NCBI GenBank assembly: GCA_023362775.1
Contig: JALMGJ010000006.1
Coordinates: forward strand, 7,277,001 to 7,341,000
Direction of reading: 5' to 3'
Length of the DNA stretch: 64,000 nt
Source: Charina bottae
Lineage: Eukaryota; Chordata; Lepidosauria; Squamata; Charinaidae
Position numbers and translations under genes: made by a program. Positions 51,601-64,000 of this stretch are shown piece by piece. The first letter of the stretch is position 1; every line of letters starts with the position of its first letter. Below the pieces are notes generated by a model that worked only from the letters and a program-made list of their open reading frames with translations, made no database searches and had not been told where the DNA came from.

Positions 51601-53454
51601 CCTCGGGTTTCCTGGGGGCTTCCCCTATAGGTATTAACTAGTCCCAACTCTGCATAGCTTTTTCAAGATCAGCAAGGTTGGATAGATGCTTCACCTACTT
51701 AAAGTCTACAATTACTTTCTCTTTTTAAATTCTCATAATACCAGAAGCTATTTTCAGATAGCTTCACAATGCAATGCCTTTTCCTTGGAGGCAGCTACAT
51801 CTCTCTGTATAAATTGTATAGTTGATTTAGCCAAGTGTTCTTCCATGTTTGCAACCTTTTGCCTTTCTGGCTAGGCAATTGGACTCACACAGCAATTCCT
51901 GCATTTGTATGTCCCTGATGGATAAGTAGTGCAAAAGTGTGTGTTCGGTTCCTTTTGGCATTCCACTTTTCAAGTGCCAGGCACTGATGGCTTCTGTACA
52001 AATGAACTTCTGTATATGCATCAACCTAGCAGGATGAACCAACAAGAAAAATGGACGAAATGAGAAAGACAAGCTTGAGAAGCAGACAGAGGAAGCTGTT
52101 GCAGAAGAACGAAGCAGATAGATTTTAGAAAGAAAAGAATATATGATGAGAGCAGAGATGTCAAAGGGAAAAATCTGCTTACTATTACTCATATTTTTTT
52201 CAGTAGTGCAGATAAAGTATTCCTTTGAATATATTACTAAATCTTATCTAAGGTCTTTGTAATTGTACTTACTAGGAAAGTTACTCTAAGAATATTGATT
52301 AGAAAGAAATGTTTACCTTAAAACCAGGCCAGCTGATGCTGATTTTCTGTAAGGAGAATGTAGGCAAGGATTCATTTTTAGAGTATGTAATTTTCAGGAA
52401 TAAGTATTTATAATATGAACAGAAAACTAATGTATTTGTACATAGTTCATGTTGAAAGTTAGGATTCAGGTTTTTTTATTCAGGCAAGATTTTTCTTTTT
52501 AAAAAACGGAATGAAAGTACTACTAGTACATGAAAGTACATATTAGTTTTGATTTTATTATCATGATAGAAAGAAACCAAACCAAATGAAATTAATTAAA
52601 AAAAAAGAAAAGGTATACATTTTGTGTATTTTGGGGTACATTAAAATCATTTTCTAAAAAATGTTTATTTCAGAAGGGTTTTGCTCAAAAGTTGTCTTGA
52701 GCTGTTGAGGTTCTGACTTTTATTTTTCTTTTTAATACTCTGTATTAAGCTTCTTGTGCTGCGTACATCTGGAGGATCTAATTACATTTGCAGCATCACG
52801 ATCCTTTCTATCCCAGAATGCACATGTTTCCAGTTAGACAAGTAAGCAGAGTCTAAAGGGAACTATTTTGCCAGTGTAGAACTTTTGTGGCATTCCCATT
52901 CATTCCGTCAGAACGGTCCATATGTACTATACTTATTGTGTAGCCAAGACGGGGGGCCCCAGTGGAGAGCCTACTAGTGTGCTATTAAGTCTGCCAAGCT
53001 TCCTGACTCACCTGACTCTTATTTTCTAGAAATTCTTCGAATTAAAAGCAAAACTAACCAACCAACCCCCCAGCAAGGTAGCATGCTACAAAACCCAGTG
53101 CCAGCATCCAGTACAATTTTTGTTTTTAAGAATGCATCTGAACCCCAAAATGGTTTATATGCTTTCTTTAAAAAGTGAAAATTGTAAGTGGCTGCAGCTT
53201 AGTGGTCTGTTTGGAAGGCTAATTAGAAGTCCGGGGGAAAAAAAGAAAGTACAGGAGCATTAGGCAGTCTGGCAAGAGGGGTTTGGAGGGGGAATGAGGT
53301 AGCAGTCTGGTAAATCTGTTTTGGGACGGCAATACGTGTACTGTACTGTCAACCATTTTGTGAAAGAACATCTAGAACGTCTTTTCAAAGTGCCTCATTT
53401 GCCCTAGAGCAAATGAGGTTGAAGACCCCAGATCTGAAGTATATTCTAGACCAG

Positions 53455-53595
53455 CCTTTCTCAACATTTTGATCCTGGAGGAACCCTTGAAATATTTTTC
53501 AGGCCTCGGGGAACCCCTGCACATTCAGGCTCAAATATCGGCTAGAATTATTATATTTGTTTCATTTGTAGACCTGTACATGTTTATTTTATTTA
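53455..53595. mobile_element. decayed hAT-like element (CAGGGTTTCTCAACC family)
   Basis: CAGCCTTTCTCAACATTTTG, then TCCTGGAGGAACCCTTGAAA and GGGAACCCCTGCACATTCAG, the inverse orientation of the 3521-3829 element. Truncated on the right. Confidence 0.65.
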
Positions 53596-53617
53596 TTTTA
53601 TATTTTATAATTTGTAT

Positions 53618-53662
53618 TACCGACAAGCCTGGCGTCTTACCTGCTGAGCCACCACGCCCCTT
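53618..53662 (-). mobile_element. Sauria SINE head fragment, minus strand
   Basis: GACAAGCCTGGCGTCTTACC and TGCTGAGCCACCACGCCCC match the tRNA-like head of the SINE at 11292-11628. Only the first 45 bp are present. Confidence 0.7.
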
Positions 53663-54479
53663 ATTGAGTAGTCACATATAAAAGTAATCAAACTGCACCT
53701 TAATGTATGTATCTATCCTTCTGAATAATGTGGCATGTAGTTAATATTGTGGAATACTGTGGAGGCAAGTTAGCTTCACAACAGATGCGTTCTGCAATAT
53801 TAGCAGCTCTGTATGTTTATCTCTTCCCCTATTGAGCATTTTGCACATCACTACTTAAAAGTAGAAGATAATGTTTAAATTTTCTATTTCCCCCTTTTTT
53901 TAAAAAAAAAAAAAAAGTGACATTAGATTCTCATTATACCTTGTGAGGTTACTGTATCTCCCAGAGGAAGGGAAAAGCTGATAGGACTAGTCACAGGCCT
54001 CAATACTACAGGGTCAGAAAGTGATGCTGTAGAATTTTTTTCATTTTTACCATCTTTTTTCTTTTTACTTGTCAGTGGAATGCACAGATTATGGGAGCCC
54101 TATTGTCAGAGGTAATTCCATGAGAATGTATCTGTAATTAAATGCCACTGTAGCTCAGTTATATCTGGTGAAGGTGTTTGTGATGCTGAGTATTTGCATT
54201 TGAGGAAAGGTAACCTGCAGGTAAGGAACCTTATGCTTGATGCAATTGGTCTTTTTAGTTGTGGTTCCAAATGTTTGTGAGGCAGCAGTTACTTTTGTTT
54301 TTTGAAATAGCTAAGGCTATGATAGCATGCATATGTATTTGGTAGAACATCTTTACTAAAAAAATTATTATATGTATTGCTTCCACATAAATGCAGTTTA
54401 AGGCTTAAAGCTTTAAATAGTTTCTAAATCTATAGCATTGTTTAGGCAAGAATTTATCATAGTTAAGCTACAAAAATGG

Positions 54480-54687
54480 CATGGCATGGCATGGGGCTGG
54501 GTTATTTGAGGGACCGCCTCTCCCCAGTTACATCTGCCTGTCCCATCAGGTCCGGTAGAAGGGGCATATTGTGGGTTCCATCCACTAGAGAATGTTTATG
54601 TTTTAATTTTGTAAGCCACCCAGAGACACGTATGTGAGATGGGCAGCTATATCAATCAATCAATCAATCAATCAATCAAATCAATCA

Positions 54688-54718
<31 letters not shown>

Positions 54719-54720
54719 TC
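54480..54720. repeat. LINE-tail debris, (TCAA)n and (AT)n microsatellites
   Basis: GAGGGACCGCCTCTCCCCAG (shared with 14060) is followed by AGCCACCCAGAGACACG, then (TCAA)n at 54652-54690 and (AT)n at 54690-54718. Confidence 0.7.
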
Positions 54721-57429
54721 CTGAAAGTGTCCTTAGTAAATGGGAATTAGTAAACGAATGTGAAACCAAGGGTTGCACAGTTATATGCTGCTTGGTTCAG
54801 ATGGGCTGGAGGTTTCCTGCCTGCCGTCTATAGCAAATTGTTTTTTTGTTTGGAATAAATAATTGAAGCTCCATTATATAATACCAAAATGTAGGTTCTT
54901 TTGTTTCCTTGTTTTTGCTTATGGTCAGGGTCAAGCTACCTTTGCAATTTTAAATACTGGAGCTCCAGCTTATTTTAGGAGAAAAGCAGCATACAAGAAT
55001 ACTTACCTTGTGAAAAGTACTTTCCTCAGTGTTAGCTTTTCAACTTATGCTTGGCTTTTTTTCCCCCTTTTTTACATATTTATACATTAGCAGATGGTTA
55101 GATAGGTCTATTTTATTTTCTTCCCATATATCTGCCACACTAATTCTCTCTGACAGACACAATTGGGAATTGCAACTAGGAAATAGTAGCTTCCAACCAT
55201 CCGTTTTGCTCAGGAAGTCTTGGTGCCATAGGAAGGGAGAGAAACTCACCTTTCATTTCCTCTTCAGTCCAGAATGTTCAGATTAACTTTAAAGGAGACT
55301 GTGACACTGTTAAAGGGTTTGGTCTCCAATGCAGAGTGACCGCTGCATGGAGTCCATCACAGCAGGCAGTTGGTCGCTGGCCAAAACTTTTTAGTCCAGC
55401 TGCTCCGTATCCTATTGCAAATTAAATATAAAGCAACAACAACAACAACAAAATGCTGGGTTTTGAATGAAGAACTTGAAAGCACTCATTAAAGAAGCTT
55501 TTATTTCAGGGTCATAGATCTTAAAACTATAATACCATCAGTTGTGCAACTTTTTTTAGAGTGCCTTACTTGAAGAAATTATCATTTGCCTTAGTTATTT
55601 ATATTGTTAATACAAAAGTCAGGGTTGCTTGTAATGCATACACTATGGAAGAAAAAAGGAATTAAAATGATTGGATGCTTTGTGCATCCTCTGCTGTCAA
55701 TATATGTTGCCAGTACATTTAAACAATAAGTAGTAGCACAGCATAAAAAAAACACCTAAATTTCAATAATACTATAATTATGAAATAAATGTATGTGCCT
55801 TCTTTCTACTTTATAAACATAGCAGCTCACAAAATAATCTTTTGAAATAAATAAAAGACAGACTGTCATTTGAGCATACATTTGGAATTATGATTTATTA
55901 AATTCCTTGGGACTTAACTGGTTCTAAACCAGGTCTAAATTCCAAGAATGTAGACTTTAAATTGGAATAAAGATATGTACATTTTTCAATATTTGAATAT
56001 CTTGCTGGTGGATGGTTTAAGTCAGCCTTCCTCAGTTTAGTTTTTCTCTAGATTTGTTGTATTTTAGCTCCTAGAATCATTGACTATCATGATCAACAGT
56101 TATGCTAGGTAGAAAATTCTTGGAATGAAACCCATCTGGAAGGCAGCAGATTGGAGAAGATTGACTTAAGCTAACAAAATTATCCTAAATCACATCTCTT
56201 GGCTTGTTCTTCTGGATTGTTTTACCAGTGGGGTTTGTTTTTCATTTCTCTGTGCATCCCTTGAGTCAGTAGTTGGCATTTTTTCCTCAGAAGCTGTAGT
56301 CATCATTTGACTTCACTGTGTACTGCACTTATCTCAAAGACTCTTTTTCCATTAATGATTTAAAATGAAAATCAGTTTACTTAGAATCTTAGAAATTCTA
56401 CGGTCATGTTTTCAGGACTGTCAGAATCTGTTGGTAATTAATCTCTTTCCCCTGTGTATTCAATAATTACTTAGAATTTTTCTTTTAGCCGTATTATGAG
56501 TACTTTTGACTATGCTATATTAACAATTACATTATTGAGACATATATCACCTCCCTTGTATTCTGTTCAGATTATACTAGCAACAAATAAAATATAAACC
56601 TAGTATTGGTTTAAACAAAACCCCAAAAAATCCTGATGTCAATTCTTGTTTTTTTATTAAACATATAAAAGTATAAAAATAAAGTAAAATAATGAGATTC
56701 AGGTGGATAACGAAAGGTCTAAAATATAAACACTGCTATTATCCAGAATATTAGTCACTTACAAGATTGTAAGATATATCATATCGATACTAAAAACAAA
56801 AACCGAAAGTCCTTACTGAATTTTAACCTAAAAATACCAGGTTAACACAATGTAAATCACCATCTAAGACTATAAACTGCAAGTACAATACTAGAAATCT
56901 AATTTTCTATGAAAGGTCACTTCTCAAAGATTCCCATGCTTTGCATGAACTTCCAGGATTATACTAGACAATCATTGTCTAGTAGGAGTTAGAATCTCTG
57001 CAGGTGTAGGGGGGTAATTAAGATTATGTATCTTAAGAGGCTGAAGGATCCAACTTGCTTCTTGATAATTCATGGAGATTTTCCTGGCATAAGGTCACAT
57101 GATTCTGTAGAAGTCCTGGTTGGCCTCTAGAATGGGAAAATGGCTCAGAGTTAGTTGACCCAGTTGATCCTGAGTGCCCTCTATTGAGGTACGCAGTTTT
57201 ATATTAATAGGGTTGGTGATGAGCTGGGAAAGTATTTGCATAATTCAGGTGAATATATTAGGTAAGACTTGGTATTCCTGGAAATGTTAGATCTGCCTAC
57301 GTGAACTACAACCTTAGTTAATTCTGTTTGGGTTACAGTACTGTAACTTGTTCTGGGCTGGGCTGTCTGAAAAACGTTTGGAAACTTTGGCCAGGCACAC
57401 ATTGTATGGTGCAATTGTTATAGCAGGTT

Positions 57430-57790
57430 ATTTCTAAAGAGCATATGGCCCTCTCTTGTTTTGAGGCACAATTCAAAAGGCTTTTATGACCCACACAGCC
57501 CTGCATGGTTTGGGGCTATGTTTTCTACCGTATCGGCCTGTTGTATCAGTCAGCATGGACCTTAAGATTTTCTCCTGGTCCTTCTATCACTGGATGCAGA
57601 TTTGGTGAAAATACCTTTTTCAGTGGCTGTTCTCTGGAACCTGCAAAAGACGTCAGATAAATACCATCTCTAATCCTTCCATCTGTAAAGAACTTATTCG
57701 GAATGTCTGTTTTTATGTATATTATTGTTAGCCATTTTGAACCCCATTTTGAGTAGATAGAAGGGATATCATTTCAATAAATAAATACTT
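57430..57790 (+). mobile_element. L2/CR1-like LINE 3' fragment, plus strand
   Basis: Phrases such as GCCCTGCATGGTTTGGGGCT and GGCTGTTCTCTGGAACCTGC correspond to the FKALHG...GY and AVxPxLWNxLP blocks of L2-like ORFs. It ends in ATTTCAATAAATAAATA. Confidence 0.6.
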
Positions 57791-58704
57791 TAAAAATACC
57801 CATGGGCAAGATAATAGTAATTTTTTTTCCTGGAAATTTTTCCATTATGCTGTTCTTTCTGAATTAGGTTTATCATTTTTAAAAGCATAAAAACTTTCCA
57901 ATCTTTATGAAAATTTTTAATGAACTGTTAATAAAATATTACTGAAAGAGACTTTTTTTCCTAACCTGAATTAAATCATGTTTGTTGACCTTTAGGGTAT
58001 CTTAACATTTTTCTACCAGCAAGTAGAAGTATTTTTTTAGAAGGAGGATAATTTTTCTGTGTTTAATTAAAGTATTTGACTTTCATTACAAGTACAGAAT
58101 GGGGTACTCTTCCTTTTGACTTTTTATGGAAATCTGAAGGAAATCTACAGATATTAAAATGTAAACTGACCTTTCACTTATCAACAAAGATGTCTTTGGC
58201 TCATTATTCATAATTATAAGCTACCAAGCCTACTTTCTCTTATTACTTTTTCCCTTCAGATCTATTGTGATATCTTCTTACTAACCTTTACTCCTTAAAT
58301 CTTTGGACCATTTCCTTCTTCCTTCTAGTTACAGTAGGCAACTAAAATTACTTTATTTTATTACCATTTTAATTTATTTTTCCTTGGAATAGTAGTTAAA
58401 TAAAAGCTTAAATCACATGAGTTTGTCAAGACATGGGTGGGCCCAATCGTTGTAATGGAGACTGTAATGTAGGTAATTTAGTATATCATCCTTTCTCAGA
58501 AAAATTTTAAGGAACAATGACACTCAGTTATGGGCCCTTTAAGATAATGCATGAATGTAAAATCCTTCAGTTGCTGTGAAAATTGTTGGGTCCACAACAG
58601 AACAAATGTCAGCACTGCTCTGCCCATCTCTTTTTGTTGTCCTACTTAAATTAAGCAAGAATTATTAAGGTAGGTCATAAGTCTGTGCAAGTTTTGGCTC
58701 ACTC

Positions 58705-58775
58705 TACACTTATTTATTTATTTGTCAAATTTATATGGCCGTCCATCTCACAAGAAGTGACTTTGGGTGGATTCC
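58705..58775. repeat. LINE-tail fragment
   Basis: CTTATTTATTTATTTGTCAA, then ATATGGCCGTCCATCTCACA and GTGACTTTGGGTGG. Confidence 0.5.
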
Positions 58776-61700
58776 AATTGCCACTCTTTTGATTAATTTC
58801 TTGGGTGTAGCAAATCTTGGAGGAATTTACTCAGATGCAGCCAAACATTAGCGAGTGGAGCTTATCTCTAGCTGCTGCTGCAATCCCTCACAGCATTGAG
58901 TGGGACCTCTCAGTCTTCACATAACTTGTATGTTGATCTGATCCCCCCCACCCCACTGCCGCATAGATAGTACTTGTGTGGCACCTTAAATTTCTGTACA
59001 ATAGGGCTTTTGTTTCTGCTCTGTTCATATCAAGATGGAAAATTGGGTGGGCGAACTCTATATGGTTTTCTGAGTAGCTATATTCTTCAGATATTCTGGA
59101 ACTACCAGTTCTGTATATAGACTATGAAGTGATTTACACTTTATATCACACCAGTTGGAGTGTTGTTTTCCATTCAGTGTTTGACAAAATCAATCCTGTT
59201 TTAGTTTTCAGGCTGAGGGCATAATATTTCTACTTGATATATCTGATATATTCCGTGAGCTTAATAATGCCCATGAGAACTGAAGATACCAAATAATTTG
59301 TCAGATGCTAAACAAAATGTGTAGGTCTCTGTCATCAAACATGCTCTTTCAAATTATTGCACCATGTAAATGAAAGCAGAGCTGACAGATATTTACTAAG
59401 GAAGCTGCTTTTGGGGGCTATGTCCTTGCAAAGCAATTTACGTTACAAAAATAATAGTATACTTAATGGGAATATATAGATAGTACCAAAGAACAGAGGG
59501 TTTTTTTGTCCTTTAAGCCTTGGAGCCACTGCAGGCTAGCCCAAGCACCATTAAAAAGAAAGTCCTATCAGGTTGTTTAAAGTTTGAAAAATAGATCAGC
59601 TCTTTGAATTTTCCTAATAATTATATAGCATTTATATGTCTATACATATGGGTAGTATTTTTTCTTTGGTGAGTTCTCTGTTTAATCTATAGTGCTGGGT
59701 TTTGCTAGCGGTCTCATATTCAGTTACTGAAAAGATCCCGCACTGCTTAGCTTTTTGAAATCAGTCAAAGTCTAATAAATGTTTCGACAGATGAGGCAAA
59801 TCATTCCAGGAAGCACTTCACTTGCAAGCAGAGCACCCCTAGGATCTGGTCCACTAGCATCTATAATACAGAATTCTTTGGAAGGAATTCAAAACAAATT
59901 GTGCTGTGTTGGGCTGTCAAGCGGCTGCTTTGTGACAATCAAAAGAGTGTTGTGCCTTGTCGAACGAATACTAGGCAGACGCTTGTTAACTATACTTTTA
60001 TTTTCTGGTGTACAAATGTGAACTTCTGCTTTGAAACTGATTTACCTCTTAATAATTTTATCTTCATTATCCAGAAACCACTAGCTTTTAGTCTTTTAAA
60101 GCTATTTTCCCCAGATGAATAAAACTTGGTTTCATGTTCATCATAGAAAGTTCATAGTTAAGTACATTACTTGATAACTCATCAAAAGTTAATTGGGTGA
60201 CCCAGTGAACATTCATATCATAGAATTTGGAACTAAGCTGTATCAGTAAGAACTACTGTTGTTTCTGAACTGAAAAAGTTGATTGAAAAATGTTGTGTTG
60301 ATATTTACCATCCCACATTGATTTTTACTGCTAGGGTTACAATTTTTTGGCGTTACTGCTTCAGTCCAGTTTTCTCCTACATGCGCGTACAAATCTCATT
60401 AAGACTTTCCTGTTGCATAGCCTTAATTGGCACATCGTACTTCATTAATAAAATCAGAATTCCCTCAGTTGAATTTACTTGTATTTGGATGTGGCTCAAG
60501 CAAATTCAGTGTTTTTCATACAAATGCATAGTCAGCAGCCTGAATAAGTAGCCTAAGCAAATGATTTCACCACTTTGCTTCTTGTTGGCAATCAAGTCTG
60601 CTGACGATTTCCTGCTGAACATTGCTGAAGTCTGAGAAGATCAGATACTTTTAATCTCAAATTTTACCTTTTCTAAAGATGACCCTAGATCTTTGAGGAT
60701 ACAAGTTTTAAAGTTTTGACTGATGTTGCCTCATAGAGCACAGGGTTTTTCTTGCATGAGTGTTTGTGTGTGGGAGAGAGGTTGGGTTATAGGGGGCCTG
60801 TGTCATGACAGTGGATGGCTCCATATTCAACTCTCCAGTTAGCCATGGATTCTTGGAGAGTCATTTGGACCAGTCACTTATCTCTCAACCTTACCTATCT
60901 CACAGAGTTATTAAAGGATAGGTGACCCATAAGATGTTTCCTTGAGAAATGTAGGATAAACCTGCAAGAAATTTAAAAAAGCAAAACCAGCAAGGGGATA
61001 CCTACGAGTGACAACATTTGAGAAACCAAGGGAATTGTTAATAAAAATTTTAGTGGCCAGGAGACCAAACTTCAGAGACTTCTGGGATAGCTTCCATCAC
61101 ATCTTCTTGCATTTCATGATTGTTAGATTTCAGAATGAATTGTACAGATAGATAAGAATCAGAATCTAAATTTTTAAAAAAATGAAGTCAAGCAAATTTC
61201 CTTGGTCTGTACTGTCTATACAATTTGTAGAATTCATCTGTTCTTGTGACAGAATTTGGAATACATCAGCAGAGTATTTTTCTGTTCCTTTTTCAGAATA
61301 CATGTGGTCCCCAATTAGACACGTTTGATTGTGGACTTGCAGCAGGGCTTCATTTTTTAATTCTTCCTAACAGTAAAACAAAGCATTTTCTCTTAGTATA
61401 TTGGAATCAGCTCCTTTCTCTACAATCGAAGAGAATCAGCTCTTTTCTCTACATATTTTCATATGGGAATTTCATATTTTCATATTAATTGCTGAGAAAA
61501 AGCAACTGTTGTTGCTCTTTCTGGAAAATTCTCTTGGTTATCAGGGCAAGTACTTGGTTGCTTTCCTTAATGGAAACTGGCACAAATTTACAAAGGGTGT
61601 GGGGAGGTGGCGTGGGAGAATGCCATTTTGAAGCTACTTACACAAATTGGTATAGCAGAATTTCCCAACATGTACATTGGCTACAGTGTTTCTGGGTTGG

Positions 61701-62255
61701 CTGAAATGCACAATTACTTCAAGGTTGTGTTGGGAAAGGGAACAGTAATATTCTGAAAAATCTATCGTTCTACTTAGTTGAATAGCACAACAGCACAATC
61801 GCCTTCTGCTTTCTTGCTTGTGTTGGAATTTGCATTGCAGTAAATAGATGTGTCCCTGAAGTGTAGTCAGCATGGCTGGGGAGGGGAGGGGGGTGGTAAT
61901 GCAAGTTGGGAGGCCAAAGGTTGCCTGCACAGGAATTAGAGTTACACATGAACCCTCTCTGTCTGGAGAGGGGGCATAGCATCAGCACTGTTAAGGTTGG
62001 CCCCGGAAAATTTCCTGAAGAGGAAACAGATGTGTTCTTTTACATTATTTGAATGGGTGACTATCTGGGAACTCTCTGGACTCTTTGAAAGAATAACAGC
62101 GCATGAGTGTGATAAAGACAGATTTTTAATTAAGGGTTTTAGAGCTATTGAAAGCGGACCAATCCTGTATCAGATTTTTGAATGGTTTATGAGAAGGAAT
62201 AGAGTAAGAGAACTGAATAACAGCTAAACAGACACTTAAAATGCAGTTCAATATT

Positions 62256-62360
62256 CTGTGGCTTGAATCATGTCAATTGGATTTCTATTTTAGGCTGGCT
62301 GTGTGACCTTGCACCAGCCAGCCTAAAATAGAAATCCAGTTGACATGATTCAAGCCACAG
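62256..62360. mobile_element. Penelope-related hairpin (44-bp arms, 17-nt loop)
   Basis: The left arm 62256-62299 and right arm 62317-62360 are inverted copies with one mismatch, containing GAATCATGTCAATTGGATTT. The same phrase lies at the 3' side of the Penelope-like fragment at 48720. Sequence to about 62420 (ACCTGGATGACTGAGAACC) looks like more of that element. Confidence 0.8.
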
Positions 62361-63339
62361 ACTGTTCCACCTGGATGACTGAGAACCTTCATAAGCAGTT
62401 CAATATTGTTATACCAATCTTTCTGGAAAAAAGTACCAGTGTATGTGCAGCATTTTTTGTTTGGAACATTAAAACAAAGACAACAACAGACAATGGGAGT
62501 AATTTGTAATTTTGGAGTCCATTTCATAGTTCAGGATACCATTCACACAGAAGGATACTGATGATTAAATAATATGTGAAAAATGTTGGTCCCTGTTGTT
62601 GTTGTTGTCTTACATTTGTAACTGCAGGTGGGCCTCAGCTGTTCTTTCTGGGGAGTCCCACCCATCTTTTCATCCAGCCCAGCTGATCAGTAGATCTCAA
62701 TTCAGGGGCTCCTGTTAGAGTCCTAGGACTATGATCCTGATGCAGCAGGAGAGCCCTTTCCCCAATGCTGAAGCTAAGGGCAGTGAGGAGATGCTGACCT
62801 TGGTCAAGATTGCTGAGGGAAGGTTGGGTTTCCCCAGCAGTTCCATCTGCAAGCCCACTGTGAACTTGCAGCACACCAGATAGCTTGGTGGCTAGGTGGG
62901 AGGACTGGGTCTGTCCCTGCTGGCTGAAGAGGGGTCAAACCTTTAAATGAGACAAGGAAAATTATGGCTTCCGTTGTCTTGCTTTGTCTGATTTAAAGCA
63001 GTATATTGTACCAGCAGAGGGCAATGCTGCAACATCAATGGCTTTAGAATGATCTACCTTTTAAAAATTATTTCTCACTTTTCTTTCTCGTCTCTTTCAT
63101 CCCTTCCCCCTCCCTCAAATTTTGGAAAGCGTTTAATGTTCTCTCTGTAATTAAATTCAGTTCCCTGAATAATTAGCAACCGAGCCGTCGTCTTTGTGCC
63201 ATTGCTTTGGATAGTGTTGTTTTTCAGCCTGCTTGACTTCCTTCAATGGGAAATACTGTTGCTCATCTAAAGGCAGAGTTTTTTTGTGGCATGCTTTCTA
63301 TCAACGAAGCACTTTCTAAGGTGGGAATATAAAACTTTG

Positions 63340-63520
63340 GTGGAGTCCTTGGTGCTCTCTGAGCTTGGTTGTTTGCTTGCAGATGTTTCATTACCCAACT
63401 AGGTAACATCAATTACCTAGTTGGGTAATGAAACGTCTGCAAGCAAACAACCAAGCTCAGAGAGCACCAAGGACTCCACAGTTCAATCCTGAGCTACAGA
63501 TATTCTCTTCTATCGGATAT
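63340..63520. mobile_element. Penelope-related hairpin (67-bp arms, 6-nt loop)
   Basis: Arms 63340-63406 and 63413-63479 are inverted copies with one mismatch; the outer part is GTGGAGTCCTTGGTGCTCTC. It is followed by GTTCAATCCTGAGCTACAGA, the same junction tail as at 5371 and 39860. A shortened, differently centred version of the 5043-5370 foldback. Confidence 0.85.
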
Positions 63521-64000
63521 AAAACTTCACATTTTGTATAGGTGTCCTGAATGGGAAGCCCTTTTGAAACAATGCTATTAAAGTAGTCATTTATCTTGGC
63601 ATTCAGATGCACAGGATAATATTTACTGAATGTTTTACATATGAAGGGACAGAGATTTGCCTATATGAAGGGCATGTGTTTATTGGTGAAAATATATAAT
63701 GATATATTTAATTAAGCAAGAAACCAAAAAGCCATTTCCTTTTACCTGGTACACTTTCCCTTCTCATTTGCTTCATCTGCATTTTTGCAGAGCAGTTATA
63801 CGATATTGTTATGGCACTCAGTTCACTGAAATCAAAATTATGCTACACCCAAGCATAATTAACAGTTGCTTAATGAACAGCATAATCAAAGTAGTTGTTA
63901 GACCTATCAGCTAGTTTACTTTGGGGCTTTCCTTACAGCCATGAGAAAAAAAATGGTACACTTAATTCTGGAATCACATTTATCACCATTATAGTGTTTG

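Larger units (their letters stand above)
45593..64000 (+). other. TAF3: TAF3 intron 2 (partial, runs off the right edge)
   Basis: At least 18.4 kb of AT-rich intron starting GTAAGA. No further TAF3 exon or other gene was recognised. 50500-53400 and 59000-62200 show little beyond AT-rich sequence and scattered short repeats. Confidence 0.88.

Noticed and set aside
45593..64000. TAF3 exon 3 within the right part of the window
   Set aside because: I looked for the acidic Glu-run start and the long Lys/Ser/Pro-rich frame that follow exon 2 in TAF3 and found nothing matching, so the exon should lie beyond 64000.

Overview
This window is vertebrate nuclear DNA, most likely from a squamate reptile (lizard or snake). 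The gene order KIN (minus strand) - ATP5F1C (plus) - TAF3 (plus) matches human 10p14. The repeats point to squamates: an intact BovB RTE retrotransposon, tRNA-headed Sauria-type SINEs whose tails match the BovB tail, 5S rRNA-like SINE pieces, Penelope-like fragments with a GIY-YIG endonuclease, L2/CR1-like LINE tails, L1-type insertions and many small hAT elements. Exons were found by recognising the conserved proteins and then checking splice sites and reading phase base by base. Family names come from memory of those families; no database search was run.

Layout: 1-6365 holds the first six coding exons of KIN on the minus strand; its 3' half lies beyond the left edge. 6366-6974 is a CpG-rich interval that looks like a shared divergent promoter. 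ATP5F1C (F1-ATPase gamma subunit) follows on the plus strand with seven firm coding exons between 7730 and 18350, a possible optional penultimate exon at 19116 and a terminal exon at 20372. 20500-37100 is intergenic and built largely from mobile elements, including a 4.9-kb GC-rich foldback hAT-like element (24307-29242) and a full-length BovB (31170-34247). 37100-37700 is the CpG-rich TAF3 promoter and exon 1. TAF3 intron 1 (37562-45349) contains two reverse-transcriptase relics and Penelope-like debris, exon 2 is at 45350-45592, and the rest is AT-rich intron 2, which runs off the right edge.

Function: KIN is a zinc-finger/winged-helix nucleic-acid-binding protein, ATP5F1C is the rotating central stalk of mitochondrial ATP synthase, and TAF3 is a TFIID subunit. 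They are neighbours, not a pathway. Nothing prokaryotic, no CRISPR array and no free-standing RNA gene was seen.

The most unusual object is the 24307-29242 element. It has perfect 8-bp target duplications and hAT-like ends, but between them lie about 1.4-kb inverted arms around a roughly 890-bp tandem repeat, with no transposase. Other points worth checking are a GC-AG intron in ATP5F1C, no in-frame ATG in its best first-exon candidate, a stop codon made by splicing, very regular nnnTAnnn target duplications across several hAT families, and near-perfect hairpins related to Penelope-like elements.
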